In this document: one piece after another, positions 1 to 11,564 of the stretch
Position numbering within the stretch: the first letter of the stretch is position 1
Layout: each line of letters begins with the position of its first letter
DNA from: an uncultured Gammaproteobacteria bacterium
GTDB lineage: Bacteria > Pseudomonadota > Gammaproteobacteria > Nitrosococcales > Methylophagaceae
Length of the DNA: 64,000 nt
Direction: 5' to 3'
Assembly (NCBI GenBank): GCA_905479075.1
Contig: CAJQLA010000002.1
Span: 119,876-183,875, forward strand
Translations under genes and position numbers: made by a program
The notes under the pieces: model-generated
The model's database searches: none
Seen by the model: only the letters and a program-made list of their open reading frames with translations
What the model was told of the DNA's origin: nothing

Positions 1-1
1 C

Positions 2-2065
2 ATTGGGATCTTTGCTCACGTTGATGCGGGTAAAACCACAACAACAGAACGTATCTTGAAACTCACCGGTAAAATTCATAAAACAGGTGAAGTACATGAT
101 GGTGAAGCAACGACTGACTTCATGGAACAAGAACAAGAGCGTGGGATTACAATCCAATCAGCTGCAACAAGCTGTGAGTGGGATGGTCATCGTTTAAATG
201 TCATCGATACACCAGGGCACGTTGATTTCACAATCGAAGTTTATCGTTCTCTAAAAGTACTTGATGGTGGTGTGGGTGTTTTCTGTGGTAGTGGTGGTGT
301 TGAGCCTCAATCAGAAACTAACTGGCGCTATGCGAACGAGTCTGAAGTATCACGTATTATCTTTGTTAATAAACTAGATCGTATGGGTGCTGATTTTTAC
401 CGTGTTGTTAAGCAAGTTGAAGACGTTTTAGGTGCGAACCCATTAGTGATGGTTCTGCCAATTGGTATCGAAGATGATTTCAAAGGTGTTGTTGATCTAT
501 TGACGCGTAAAGCGTGGATCTGGGATAACGAGAAAGATACTACCGCATTCCGTATCGAAGAGCCGCCTGCAGATATGGCTGATAAAGTCGAAGAATATCG
601 TGAGCTATTGGTCGAAACTGCACTAGAGCAAGATGATGATTTGATGGAAGCTTACCTTGAAGGTGAAGAGCCTTCTCTTGAAGATCTTCACAAATGTATC
701 CGTAAAGGTACATTGTCTATGGACTTCTTCCCAACATACTGTGGTTCTGCCTTTAAAGATAAAGGTGTTCAAATGGTATTGGATGCGGTTGTTTCATACT
801 TACCGAGCCCAACTGAAGTTGATCCACAACCTGAAGTGGACGAAGAAGGTAATGAAACGGGAGAGATGGCGGTTGTAACGCCTGATGCGCCGTTACGTGC
901 ATTGGCATTCAAAATTATGGATGATCGCTTCGGCGCATTAACCTTTATCCGTATCTACTCAGGTGTTTTGAATAAAGGTGATACCGTTCTGAATACCTTT
1001 ACCGGTAAAACAGAGCGTGTTGGCAGAATGGTAGAAATGCATGCCGATGATCGTACTGAATTAGACTCAGCACAAGCCGGTGATATTATTGCTGTAGTAG
1101 GTATGAAAGATGTACAAACAGGGCACACACTATGTGATCCTAAGAAACCAGCAACATTAGAACCAATGGTATTCCCAGATCCAGTTATCTCAATCGCGAT
1201 CGCGCCTAAAGATAAAGGTGGCTCTGAAAAAATGGGTATCGCTTTAGGTAAAATGATTAAAGAAGATCCTTCTTTCCGCGTTGAAACAGACCAAGAAAGT
1301 GGCGAAACTATCATCAAAGGTATGGGTGAGCTTCACCTTGATATCAAAGTTGATATCTTAAAACGTACTCATGGTGTTGATGTTTCTGTTGGTGAGCCTC
1401 AAGTTGCTTACCGTGAAACGATTACACAACGTATTGAAGATAGCTACACACATAAGAAACAATCAGGTGGTTCTGGTCAATTCGGTAAGATCGACTATAT
1501 CATTGAACCTGGTGAGACAGGCAGTGGTTTTGTATTTGAATCAACTGTCACAGGTGGTTCAGTACCACGTGAATTCTGGTCTGCAGTAGAAGCTGGCTTT
1601 AAGAAAATGATGGAACGTGGTGTTTTAGCGGGTTACCCATGTCTAGACTTTAAAGTTAATTTATACGATGGTGGTTTCCATGCGGTGGATTCATCAGCTG
1701 TAGCGTTCGAATTAGCGGCGATGGCTGCTTATCGTCAATCAATGCCAAAAGCGGGCCCACAATTAATGGAACCGATTATGAAGGTGGATGTATTTACACC
1801 TGAAGATCATGTTGGTGACGTTATTGGTGATTTAAATCGTCGTCGTGGCATGATCAAATCACAAGATGCCACACCAACAGGTGTGCGTATTAATGGTGAA
1901 GTGCCACTAAGTGAAATGTTTGGTTATATTGGTTCACTTCGTACAATGACATCAGGTCGCGGTCAGTTCTCTATGGAGTTCTTACACTATAGTGCATGTC
2001 CACGTAATGTGGCTGAAGAAGTCATTAAAGAAGCGAAACAACGTGAAGAAGACGCGAAGAAATAA
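2..2065 (+). CDS. fusA: Elongation factor G, stand-alone copy (5' end outside window)
   Basis: Ribosomal translocase GTPase that moves tRNA and mRNA after peptide-bond formation. The frame is already open at base 2 and begins inside the P-loop (AHVDAGKT), so only the first few codons lie outside. Visible motifs are the G2/switch region (ERGIT), G3 (DTPGH) and G4 (NKLD), followed by domain II and the C-terminal domains III-V up to the lysine-rich end. The wording around switch I and G3 ([29 protein letters not shown]) resembles the second EF-G of Pseudomonas and Vibrio more than the classical str-operon copy. No tuf gene follows; a cold-shock gene does. That supports a stand-alone EF-G 2, but from this window alone it could be the only EF-G. 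The family is certain; the paralogue assignment is inferred. Confidence 0.95.
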   Translation: MGIFAHVDAGKTTTTERILKLTGKIHKTGEVHDGEATTDFMEQEQERGITIQSAATSCEWDGHRLNVIDTPGHVDFTIEVYRSLKVLDGGVGVFCGSGGVEPQSETNWRYANESEVSRIIFVNKLDRMGADFYRVVKQVEDVLGANPLVMVLPIGIEDDFKGVVDLLTRKAWIWDNEKDTTAFRIEEPPADMADKVEEYRELLVETALEQDDDLMEAYLEGEEPSLEDLHKCIRKGTLSMDFFPTYCGSAFKDKGVQMVLDAVVSYLPSPTEVDPQPEVDEEGNETGEMAVVTPDAPLRALAFKIMDDRFGALTFIRIYSGVLNKGDTVLNTFTGKTERVGRMVEMHADDRTELDSAQAGDIIAVVGMKDVQTGHTLCDPKKPATLEPMVFPDPVISIAIAPKDKGGSEKMGIALGKMIKEDPSFRVETDQESGETIIKGMGELHLDIKVDILKRTHGVDVSVGEPQVAYRETITQRIEDSYTHKKQSGGSGQFGKIDYIIEPGETGSGFVFESTVTGGSVPREFWSAVEAGFKKMMERGVLAGYPCLDFKVNLYDGGFHAVDSSAVAFELAAMAAYRQSMPKAGPQLMEPIMKVDVFTPEDHVGDVIGDLNRRRGMIKSQDATPTGVRINGEVPLSEMFGYIGSLRTMTSGRGQFSMEFLHYSACPRNVAEEVIKEAKQREEDAKK

Positions 2066-2094
2066 CTGCTGATTCTAAATGAGTTAAATGAAAA

Positions 2095-2120
2095 GGGCTG
2101 ATTTTTATCAGCCCTTTTTT
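2095..2120 (+). terminator. Rho-independent terminator of the EF-G gene
   Basis: An 8-bp perfect stem (GGGCTGAT / ATCAGCCC) with a TTTT loop is followed by a run of six T. It lies 30 bases past the EF-G stop codon. A nearly identical hairpin follows the next gene. Confidence 0.9.
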
Positions 2121-2226
2121 ATTTATTAACTTAACGTTTTCAGTATTAAAAGTTCAAAATCTGTTTGTGTAATAGTGATAGCAAAAACAGAACACTATTT
2201 TTTCACTATGAAATAAAGAGGTTAGT

Positions 2227-2433
2227 ATGAGTACAGGTACAGTAAAGTGGTTTAATGCAGATAAAGGTTTTGGTTTTATTACGCCAGAAGATGGTAGTAA
2301 AGATTTATTTGTTCATCATTCAGAAATTCAAGCAGGTGGCGGATACGCTACATTAAATGACGGCCAAGCTGTTGAGTTTGAAGTGGGTGAAGGCCAGAAG
2401 GGTCCGTGTGCAAACAAGGTTCGCCCTGTTTAA
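2227..2433 (+). CDS. Cold-shock-domain protein, CspA family
   Basis: A 68-residue single-stranded nucleic-acid-binding protein that consists of one cold-shock domain. RNP1 (KGFGFI, residues 14-19) and RNP2 (LFVHH, about residues 27-31) are intact, and the length is typical of the family. Such proteins melt RNA secondary structure or act as transcription antiterminators. A purine-rich ribosome-binding site (AAAGAGG) sits just upstream of the ATG. The gene has its own terminator, so it is probably monocistronic or reached by read-through from the EF-G gene. The family is certain; whether it is cold-induced cannot be seen from the sequence. Confidence 0.93.
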   Translation: MSTGTVKWFNADKGFGFITPEDGSKDLFVHHSEIQAGGGYATLNDGQAVEFEVGEGQKGPCANKVRPV

Positions 2434-2501
2434 CAAAAAAGCGAACAACGCGAGGATGATGTGAAATAACTTTGCTGATTCCAAGTTGCGTTAATAAAAA
2501 G

Positions 2502-2528
2502 GGCTGATTTCTATCAGCCTTTTTTTTT
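2502..2528 (+). terminator. Rho-independent terminator of the cold-shock gene
   Basis: A 7-bp stem (GGCTGAT / ATCAGCC) with a TTCT loop is followed by a run of T. It is almost the same as the terminator 400 bases upstream and belongs to a longer duplicated segment. Confidence 0.9.
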
Positions 2529-2529
2529 A

Positions 2530-5223
<2,694 letters not shown>

Positions 5224-5242
5224 ATCTATTGCGTTAAATAAC

Positions 5243-5278
5243 AACCAGTGCCTCATTAATCGGGGCACTGGTTTTTTT
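5243..5278 (+). terminator. Rho-independent terminator of katG
   Basis: The stem CCAGTGCC / GGCACTGG, extended by an AA/TT pair at the base, encloses an 11-base loop and is followed by seven T. It starts 20 bases after the katG stop. Confidence 0.9.
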
Positions 5279-5317
5279 ATATATGCTAAATTAGTTTGTG
5301 AAAGAGGGATAGAATTT

Positions 5318-6199
5318 ATGGCAAAAAAAACATTAAAGAAAATACATTCTATTCTGGGTGATAAAGAGATATATTGGGTGGGCGATGGCTTTCCTGTGAG
5401 AACGTTATTCGCCTACCCTAACTTAGGTCCTTTATTAAGTCCGTTTTTGATGTTGGATTATGCTGGCCCAAAACAGTTTGATTCTGCGGATGAACAACGT
5501 GGCGTAGGAGAACATCCTCATAGAGGCTTCGAGACTATCACTATTGTTTATTCGGGTGAGATCGACCACAGAGATTCAGCAGGTGGAGGCGGTCATATTG
5601 GCCCTGGAGACGTACAATGGATGACTGCTGGATCCGGAGTTGTACATGAAGAATTTCATAGTAGTGATTTCACCCAACAAGGAGGATTACTTGAAATAGT
5701 TCAGTTGTGGGTCAATTTACCTCAAAAAGATAAATTGACTAAGCCTCGCTATCAAAGCATTGAAAATGAGCAGATTCCAGTACTTTCTTTTGCTAACAAC
5801 AGTGGACAAATGCGTGTTATTGCAGGTCACTATGATAATGTTATCGGCCCAGCACAGACATTTTCACCAATGAATATTTGGGATCTACAGTTAAAAGCCG
5901 ACAATATGTTTCATTTTGAGCTAGCTGAAAAAGATACAGCGGTTTTAGTTATTCTTTCAGGGACTGTTGGCATTGCTGGTGAGAAAAATTTGCTTAAAAG
6001 TGCTGAAGTCGCGATATTTGAACGTGCTGGTAGTCAACTAGTCTTGGAGGCTATGACTAATGTTAAGGCGTTATTACTCTCTGGAGAACCAATCAATGAA
6101 CCCATAGTGGGGAGTGGTCCATTTGTGATGAATACCGCAGAAGAAATACACCAAGCGAGAATGGATTATCAGACTGGCAAAATGGGTCACTTATCATAA
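5318..6199 (+). CDS. Pirin family protein
   Basis: A 293-residue cytoplasmic bicupin of the pirin family. The metal-binding residues of the N-terminal cupin are all visible: H66 and H68 (HPHRGFE), H110 and E112 (SGVVHEEF), matching H56, H58, H101 and E103 of human pirin. Some bacterial pirins have quercetin dioxygenase activity and others modulate partner enzymes, so the substrate cannot be assigned. The C-terminal cupin domain spans roughly residues 170-280. The gene lies between katG and the convergent rluD, with only 24 bases before the rluD stop. A purine-rich stretch (AAAGAGGGATAG) precedes the ATG. The family is certain; the role is unknown. Confidence 0.92.
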   Translation: MAKKTLKKIHSILGDKEIYWVGDGFPVRTLFAYPNLGPLLSPFLMLDYAGPKQFDSADEQRGVGEHPHRGFETITIVYSGEIDHRDSAGGGGHIGPGDVQWMTAGSGVVHEEFHSSDFTQQGGLLEIVQLWVNLPQKDKLTKPRYQSIENEQIPVLSFANNSGQMRVIAGHYDNVIGPAQTFSPMNIWDLQLKADNMFHFELAEKDTAVLVILSGTVGIAGEKNLLKSAEVAIFERAGSQLVLEAMTNVKALLLSGEPINEPIVGSGPFVMNTAEEIHQARMDYQTGKMGHLS

Positions 6200-6223
6200 T
6201 TGGCAATGAAGCCTGACGACTAT

Positions 6224-7192
6224 CTAACTATTTTGTGCTAAATCAGATTCTAATACTGCCAGGATATCCAACATATCTTGTGGCATATCAACTTGCCATG
6301 AGACTTCTTGCTCGGTCGTTGGGTGGATAAATCCAAGAGAACCGGCATGTAAGGCTTGTCGTTTAAAATCCTGTAGCGCTTCTCGGCACGATTCCGTTGC
6401 GCCTTTTGGTAAACGAATTCGGCCACCGTAGGAAGGGTCGCCTAGTAGAGGGTAGCGAATATGTGCCATATGGACACGGATTTGATGAGTACGACCGGTT
6501 TCTAATTTACAGCGAATATGGGTGTGGGCACGATAGCGTTTTTCAACGCGGTAATGCGTGATAGCCGGTTTCCCTGTATTGGTTACCGCCATACGTTTAC
6601 GTTCAATATGATGTCGGCCTATCGGTTCATCAACTGTGCCACCAGCTGTCATCACACCCATGGCAATTGCTTGATACTCACGCTTTACCGTGCGTTCTTG
6701 TAATTGGTTGACCAGTGAATTGTGTGCTTGCAAGGTCTTTGCAATCATTAATAAGCCTGTTGTGCCTTTATCAATACGATGCACAATACCCGCTCTAGGA
6801 ACAACTTCAAGTTGAGGCGCATGGTGTAATAAAGCATTAACGAGCGTACCTTGATGATTACCAGCACCTGGGTGTACAACCATACCGGCAGGTTTGTTGA
6901 TAATAATAAGATCATCATCTTCATAGATGATATTGAGCTGTAGTGCTTCTGCTTGCCATGTGTCATCAACAGCTTCTATTTCAGCTTCTATAACAATGTG
7001 TTCGCCACCAGAAACAGCATCACGCGGGCGCAGAACTTTTTGATCAACTTGGACATGCTGTGCTTTTATCCATTTCGTTATTTGACCGCGAGAGTAATCA
7101 GAGAAGAGTTGAGCAAGAGCTTGATCGAGTCGAAGGCCCGCAGACTCTTCGGGAATGATGCCTTCAAGTTGAATATTTTGTGATTTAGACAT
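6224..7192 (-). CDS. rluD: 23S rRNA pseudouridine(1911/1915/1917) synthase RluD
   Basis: Converts three uridines in helix 69 of 23S rRNA to pseudouridine. An N-terminal S4 RNA-binding domain spans about residues 18-80. The RluA-type catalytic domain carries the active-site aspartate D141 in the motif HRIDKGTTG, where most members read HRLDxxTSG. The 322-residue length is normal for RluD. RluD is more likely than RluC because of the overall length and the GAGNHQGTLVNALL segment, which is characteristic of the RluD group. It is transcribed alone on the minus strand and converges on the pirin gene. Confidence in the family is very high, in the exact paralogue high. Confidence 0.93.
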   Translation of the reverse strand: MSKSQNIQLEGIIPEESAGLRLDQALAQLFSDYSRGQITKWIKAQHVQVDQKVLRPRDAVSGGEHIVIEAEIEAVDDTWQAEALQLNIIYEDDDLIIINKPAGMVVHPGAGNHQGTLVNALLHHAPQLEVVPRAGIVHRIDKGTTGLLMIAKTLQAHNSLVNQLQERTVKREYQAIAMGVMTAGGTVDEPIGRHHIERKRMAVTNTGKPAITHYRVEKRYRAHTHIRCKLETGRTHQIRVHMAHIRYPLLGDPSYGGRIRLPKGATESCREALQDFKRQALHAGSLGFIHPTTEQEVSWQVDMPQDMLDILAVLESDLAQNS

Positions 7193-7515
7193 GGCTTATC
7201 TTGTTTAAAATGAAAGGGGATTATAACGTAGCTAGCGCTAGCTAGTTTATTTATTAATACGAGATGATATAGCTCAAAAACATAATAAATATTTTAGAAT
7301 GTAAATGGTGGCTAACTAGTATTAATAAAAAATTATTTCTAATAATAACGGGTATTTAGCTGGGTTTTATAGATATAAAAAATTAACATCCTATATCTTG
7401 CAAATAAATTTTAACTCTGATAGTGTGTCACGTCTGGTGTTTAAAATATCAGTCATAGAGGGGTGCCGTATATAAATGCACTTTCTGAATTTTAATTATA
7501 TTAAGTGAGTTTTTT
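7193..7515. other. Divergent intergenic region between rluD and a cold-shock gene
   Basis: About 320 AT-rich bases that must contain the rluD promoter on the minus strand and the leader of the cold-shock gene on the plus strand. It holds a perfect 16-base palindrome (7229-7244) close to the rluD start. No gene or terminator is visible. Confidence 0.5.
7229..7244. repeat. Perfect 16-base palindrome upstream of rluD
   Basis: TAGCTAGCGCTAGCTA reads the same on both strands and lies 37 bases upstream of the rluD start codon. This could be an operator for a dimeric regulator, or chance. Confidence 0.4.
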
Positions 7516-7728
7516 ATGTCTGAACGGGTAGTAGGAAGCGTCAAGTGGTTCGACGCAGCAAAAGGTTTTGGTTTTCTAGAGCGTGAAGGTGGGGATGATG
7601 TTTTTGTTCACTTTCGTGCCATTCAAGGAGACGGTTTCAAAACCTTAGATGAAGGCCAACAAGTTGAATTCACAGTGACTAAAGGTGATAAAGGCTGGCA
7701 AGCTGAAGACGTAGTAGCAGTAAGCTAG
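7516..7728 (+). CDS. Cold-shock-domain protein (second copy in window)
   Basis: A 70-residue single cold-shock domain with RNP1 (KGFGFL, about residues 17-22) and RNP2 (VFVHF, about residues 30-34). It differs clearly from the copy at 2227, with an extra N-terminal residue pair and a more acidic core, so it is an ancient paralogue and not a recent duplicate. Such proteins bind RNA or single-stranded DNA; the sequence does not say whether this one is cold- or stationary-phase-induced. It has a long AT-rich leader of possibly more than 100 bases, which is common in cold-shock genes. Its stop codon is one base from the stop codon of the convergent mutM, so the two transcripts must overlap. Confidence 0.92.
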   Translation: MSERVVGSVKWFDAAKGFGFLEREGGDDVFVHFRAIQGDGFKTLDEGQQVEFTVTKGDKGWQAEDVVAVS

Positions 7729-7729
7729 T

Positions 7730-8554
7730 CTAGATTTGCTGACACACAGGGCAATAATATGTTGCCCTTTGTGTTTCTTTATAATGCTCAATTGTGTTTC
7801 CGCAATGGAAACATGTCTCGCCCTTACGGCCGTAGACATTTAGTTCTTGGGAAAAATAGCCTGGTTTACCATCGCTTTTGGTAAAGTCTTTTAGGCTAGT
7901 TCCTCCAGCTAAAATTGCTTTATCCAGAATAACCTTAATGGCTTCAACCAGCTGATTGGCTTGTTGCTTATTTAGCTTATTAGCACTTGTTTTTGGATGA
8001 ACTTTTGCTAAGAATAGGCTTTCACTTGCATAAATATTTCCGACACCTACGACAATCTGACCATTCATAATCAATGTTTTGATACTACATTTCCGTGACT
8101 TAGCCTGTGTTAATAAGTAATTAGCATCAAATTGTTGTGTTAGTGGCTCAGGACCTAGGTGTGAAAATAGTTTGTGGTCTTCTATAGTTTGTTCTGTCCA
8201 TAAAATAGCACCAAAACGTCTTGGATCTGTATACCTCAACATAAAACCATTATTCAGGATGATATCCACATGATCATGTTTTTCAGGGGGCGGGGCTAGA
8301 GCGGCATCAACTATTCTAAGGCTGCCCGACATACCTAGGTGAATAATTAAAATGCCAGTGTCGCAATTTATCAGCAGATATTTAGCACGACGTTGCACTG
8401 TTGATACGGTTTGATTTTTGAGGATATTGGCGAGATTTTGTTCAATAGGCCAGCGTAAAGAAAACTGTCTAATTTCAGCATCCAAAATAGTTGCTTTTTC
8501 GAGGTAGGGCGCAATGCCTCGACGCGTTGTTTCAACTTCTGGTAATTCAGGCAT
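7730..8554 (-). CDS. mutM: Formamidopyrimidine-DNA glycosylase MutM (Fpg)
   Basis: A base-excision-repair enzyme that removes 8-oxoguanine and formamidopyrimidines and cuts the abasic site. It is 274 residues long, as usual. The N-terminus is MPELPEVE, where P2 is the Schiff-base nucleophile after removal of Met1 and E3 is the catalytic acid. The conserved lysine of the QRRAKYL motif near residue 57 is present. The C-terminal zinc finger is complete (C248, C251, C268, C271). The gene begins two bases after the DUF4340 stop codon, so it is probably the last gene of the ABC-exporter operon. It converges on the cold-shock gene with a one-base gap. Confidence 0.97.
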   Translation of the reverse strand: MPELPEVETTRRGIAPYLEKATILDAEIRQFSLRWPIEQNLANILKNQTVSTVQRRAKYLLINCDTGILIIHLGMSGSLRIVDAALAPPPEKHDHVDIILNNGFMLRYTDPRRFGAILWTEQTIEDHKLFSHLGPEPLTQQFDANYLLTQAKSRKCSIKTLIMNGQIVVGVGNIYASESLFLAKVHPKTSANKLNKQQANQLVEAIKVILDKAILAGGTSLKDFTKSDGKPGYFSQELNVYGRKGETCFHCGNTIEHYKETQRATYYCPVCQQI

Positions 8555-8555
8555 T

Positions 8556-9440
8556 CTATGGTTTATTTTTTGGGAATAGTTGATGGATTAGCCCTGGTGC
8601 AAGTTGGTAAGCTAATTGTTGGCGGCCATCAATAATAATTAAAGTGTTGTCCGAATAAAGCAGTTTGTATTCATGGCTATTATCTTGATCATTTAAGGTG
8701 ATATATAGCGATAGAGGTTTAGATTCCTCTAATTGGCGGACTCTTGATAAGGGTAGGATTTGTAAGGCATGACTGTGTTGCCAATTTTCAATGAATTCGA
8801 ATAATGAATCAGCATTTTCATGTGGCTGACTAGTCCATTGCCCCTTTTGATTTTGTATAACCATACGCTGAGTGTTATCGAGGCCCTGACTAGATTGGTC
8901 GTAATAGGGAATATCTAGTTTGCTTATTTTTGCCTTTGGTGGAAACAAACGATTATCAACAAAACTAGTGGCATTAGCATTGAGTAGAGGAGCGATTCGA
9001 TCGTTAACTAAGTGCAAAGTTTTATTCGCCAAGATATAGCGGTCTTTGCTCAGTGCTTCAACACCACCAAAGTTAAATTGCGAGTCATTTAGCGTAAGTT
9101 TAGTGCTATCAGCAGTAATATTATATTGGTAGAGTTCAGTATTGGGTGTGATAGTAAGTTGCTTATTAGATGGTGTGTTAACCAATGATAAAATCAATTC
9201 CACACGTGTAGGATTTGCTCTTGCCTTTAATGGTGAAATTAAACGCCATTCATCTTCCAGTTTATTAATAATAATACTGTCTCGATCAGCACGTTCTATC
9301 ATGATGTGATTGATGGTATCAAGGCTAATGGGGCTGACTGTGATATTAGTTGATGTTACTTTATCAGCTTGGTTATTAAACCAATACAATGCGATGGCAA
9401 GAACTATTAGGGCGAGATTAGTAAGGTAGCGTGATTTCAT
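8556..9440 (-). CDS. DUF4340 domain membrane-anchored protein
   Basis: A 294-residue protein with one N-terminal transmembrane helix (about residues 6-22) and a large extracytoplasmic part matching the DUF4340 family. I chose the ATG at 9440 because it overlaps the stop of the preceding gene as ATGA, the usual sign of translational coupling; a TTG seven codons upstream is weaker. DUF4340 proteins are regularly encoded with GldG-like ABC-exporter subunits, as here, and are thought to belong to that complex. Their biochemical role is not established. It lies directly downstream of the GldG-like gene and directly upstream of mutM. Confidence 0.85.
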   Translation of the reverse strand: MKSRYLTNLALIVLAIALYWFNNQADKVTSTNITVSPISLDTINHIMIERADRDSIIINKLEDEWRLISPLKARANPTRVELILSLVNTPSNKQLTITPNTELYQYNITADSTKLTLNDSQFNFGGVEALSKDRYILANKTLHLVNDRIAPLLNANATSFVDNRLFPPKAKISKLDIPYYDQSSQGLDNTQRMVIQNQKGQWTSQPHENADSLFEFIENWQHSHALQILPLSRVRQLEESKPLSLYITLNDQDNSHEYKLLYSDNTLIIIDGRQQLAYQLAPGLIHQLFPKNKP

Positions 9441-10810
9441 TGTTTCCGGCGTTGCCACCAAATCATTAGGCCAATACTCAGTAATAAGATAGGCAGTACC
9501 GCAAGAAACCCGAGGCCGATAATAAGTGATTCACTTTGTGATAATTCTAGTTGATTATCAATGGTTGTTTTCACAGGGATTGATATCAAATCATCGTCCT
9601 GTACTAACCAGTTCGCTAATGCGAGACCAAGTTCTAAGTTGGATGCGTTACCAATAAAACTATTGGATAGAAAATCACTATCTCCAATCACTGCGATACG
9701 CTGTTCTTTATCTTGGTTACCAATGTTACTGGTTCTAGTCAGAAGATAAGCCAGATTGAGGGGACCCATGGTATCAACACCCTCATCGAATACTGTGTTG
9801 CTAGGCGTGGATAGTATTGCCGAATTAGCCTGTGAATCATTCCATACATTTGCGGCTGTAGTTAATAAAGGCAGGTATTGCCAATCATTATTAGTTGTTT
9901 GTTCTATCGCAGTGGCTTGTGGGAACAGGGTAGCACTGGTCGTAGCTTTACTTATGGGGTGATCAGCATAATCAGTGATTAAGACAAATCTAGGATCTGA
10001 AATGCCTAATGATTCAGTGTTGGGATCAATGACTGTACCTGGTATAAAGTTGATGCCAAGTTGTTCTGCTAACGTCGAAAGATAGTGATGATTATCAGGA
10101 TCTGCTAGCCATAATAAATTACCACCATCGCTAATATAATTCTTAATAATGGCAACTTCGCCCTTTAACCAAGGTGTCTCAGGGCTAGCAATCACAATGG
10201 CTGCAGTATTACTTGGAATGTCGCCATGTTTAATCAAGTTTAGCGATTGTAGGCTAAGTCCTTTCTTTTTAAGTGTTTCTCCCCAAGTGCTTAAATTGAA
10301 ATTGGCTTGATGTAATGGTGTGCGTTCACCGTGACCTTCGATAAAAACTAACCATTGTTGTTTTTGTCTGGATACCGCGATCAGGGCATTAGTTAGAGAT
10401 TGCTCTGATAAGTCAAATACATGTTGTTGCCTACCTTCAAAAGAAACAACCATTTCGCCTTGCTGTTGGATTTTAAGCGTGCGAACTAAATCGGGAGAAA
10501 AATCAGGATCGACATAGTGAATAATTAAATTTTTATTGTGTTCTAAATAACGATTTAACAGTGTATTCAGCGAGGGTTTGAATTCATTATTTTCACTAAC
10601 GAAAGCTTGAATAGTGATCGGTTTATCTAGCTGTGCTAAAAACGTTTTAGTGGTGTTAGATAAGCTATTGCGGCTATTGGCTGTCCAATCCATGTGGACA
10701 TTGGTTTTAAGTGAAAATTGTGCCACTAGGACAATGACAACAATGACTAAAACATAGAATATGATGTTTTGTATTTTCATCCATTGTTGAGTTTTAGAAT
10801 TAATATTCAT
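9437..10810 (-). CDS. GldG-like ABC-type exporter auxiliary subunit
   Basis: A 457-residue protein with an N-terminal transmembrane helix (about residues 14-32), a long periplasmic region, and a C-terminal transmembrane helix (about residues 430-450) ending in WWQRRKQ. The periplasmic part contains the Rossmann-like domain typical of the GldG/ABC_transp_aux family, with motifs such as FIEGHGER and DGGNLLWLADPD. In Bacteroidetes, GldG takes part in gliding motility. In proteobacteria the same set (ATPase, permease, GldG-like, DUF4340) occurs without gliding and its substrate is unknown. The gene lies one base from the permease gene and overlaps the DUF4340 gene. The family is secure; the function is not. 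Confidence 0.85.
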   Translation of the reverse strand: MNINSKTQQWMKIQNIIFYVLVIVVIVLVAQFSLKTNVHMDWTANSRNSLSNTTKTFLAQLDKPITIQAFVSENNEFKPSLNTLLNRYLEHNKNLIIHYVDPDFSPDLVRTLKIQQQGEMVVSFEGRQQHVFDLSEQSLTNALIAVSRQKQQWLVFIEGHGERTPLHQANFNLSTWGETLKKKGLSLQSLNLIKHGDIPSNTAAIVIASPETPWLKGEVAIIKNYISDGGNLLWLADPDNHHYLSTLAEQLGINFIPGTVIDPNTESLGISDPRFVLITDYADHPISKATTSATLFPQATAIEQTTNNDWQYLPLLTTAANVWNDSQANSAILSTPSNTVFDEGVDTMGPLNLAYLLTRTSNIGNQDKEQRIAVIGDSDFLSNSFIGNASNLELGLALANWLVQDDDLISIPVKTTIDNQLELSQSESLIIGLGFLAVLPILLLSIGLMIWWQRRKQ

Positions 10811-10811
10811 A

Positions 10812-11564
10812 TCAATTCAGTCGCTGTGAATTTAAGCGGCGCACAGTAAAGCTCAGAAAAGCCACGATCAAGATGAGGTAGTAGGTGATATCACTGGTAT
10901 TAACGTTGCCTTGAAGTAAAGGCTCAAAATGGCTTAATAACGATAACCAACCCAGCATATTGAATGATGTACCCGTTGTAGTAGTACCAGCAGACCAGTC
11001 AATAATCCAAAGTAAAAATAGAATACTAAATGTGCTTATGGCCGCAATAGTCGGTTGTTTTGTCAGGGAAGAAAAAAACAAGCCAATAGCACAGAAACTA
11101 GCTACTAGTAATAACAGACCGAGTAAGCATGAAGCGATTAGCCAATAATCAAGATCGCCACCTAGGGAGAGTGATAAGGGCATTAAGCTAGCCATAATTA
11201 AGAAAATGATCATGAAAATCAGCGTGCCTAGATACTTGCCTAAAACAATATCCATAACTGATACGGGTGCTGACATTAATAAAGGGAGGCTATCATTACG
11301 TCGTTCTTCAGCTATCAAACGCATCGTAATCGCTGGACTCAGTAATAGAAGGATGGTGGCTACATTACTAAACAAGGGCGCTATGATTAACTCAGTAACA
11401 CCTGGCGCACCAGGTATGGCAGATATGCTCGCTTGTAGCTGCATAAAACGATCAATATGAGTTAGAAATAGATAAGCAAGAATCACCTGGCCCAATGCCA
11501 GAATTAACCATGCTAATGGGGATAAGAATAGGCGATAGAGTTCATTACGTGCGATAGTTAACAT
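10812..11564 (-). CDS. ABC-2 type permease (GldF-like)
   Basis: A 250-residue integral membrane protein with about six hydrophobic segments. The first begins at residue 13 after a short cytoplasmic stretch (MLTIARNELYRLFLSPLAW), typical of ABC-2/GldF permeases. The conserved region RLIAEERRNDSLPLL after the second membrane pair is the coupling segment seen in Gld/Nos-type permeases. It follows the ATPase gene without a gap and precedes the GldG-like gene, so the three are very likely one complex in the inner membrane. The exported substrate is unknown. The alternative, a NosY-like copper-processing permease, is less likely because nos genes are absent here. Confidence 0.88.
   Translation of the reverse strand: MLTIARNELYRLFLSPLAWLILALGQVILAYLFLTHIDRFMQLQASISAIPGAPGVTELIIAPLFSNVATILLLLSPAITMRLIAEERRNDSLPLLMSAPVSVMDIVLGKYLGTLIFMIIFLIMASLMPLSLSLGGDLDYWLIASCLLGLLLLVASFCAIGLFFSSLTKQPTIAAISTFSILFLLWIIDWSAGTTTTGTSFNMLGWLSLLSHFEPLLQGNVNTSDITYYLILIVAFLSFTVRRLNSQRLN

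Noticed and set aside
955..1317. Minus-strand open frame within the EF-G gene
   Set aside because: It is fully inside the EF-G coding region, has no domain, and reflects codon bias of the sense gene.
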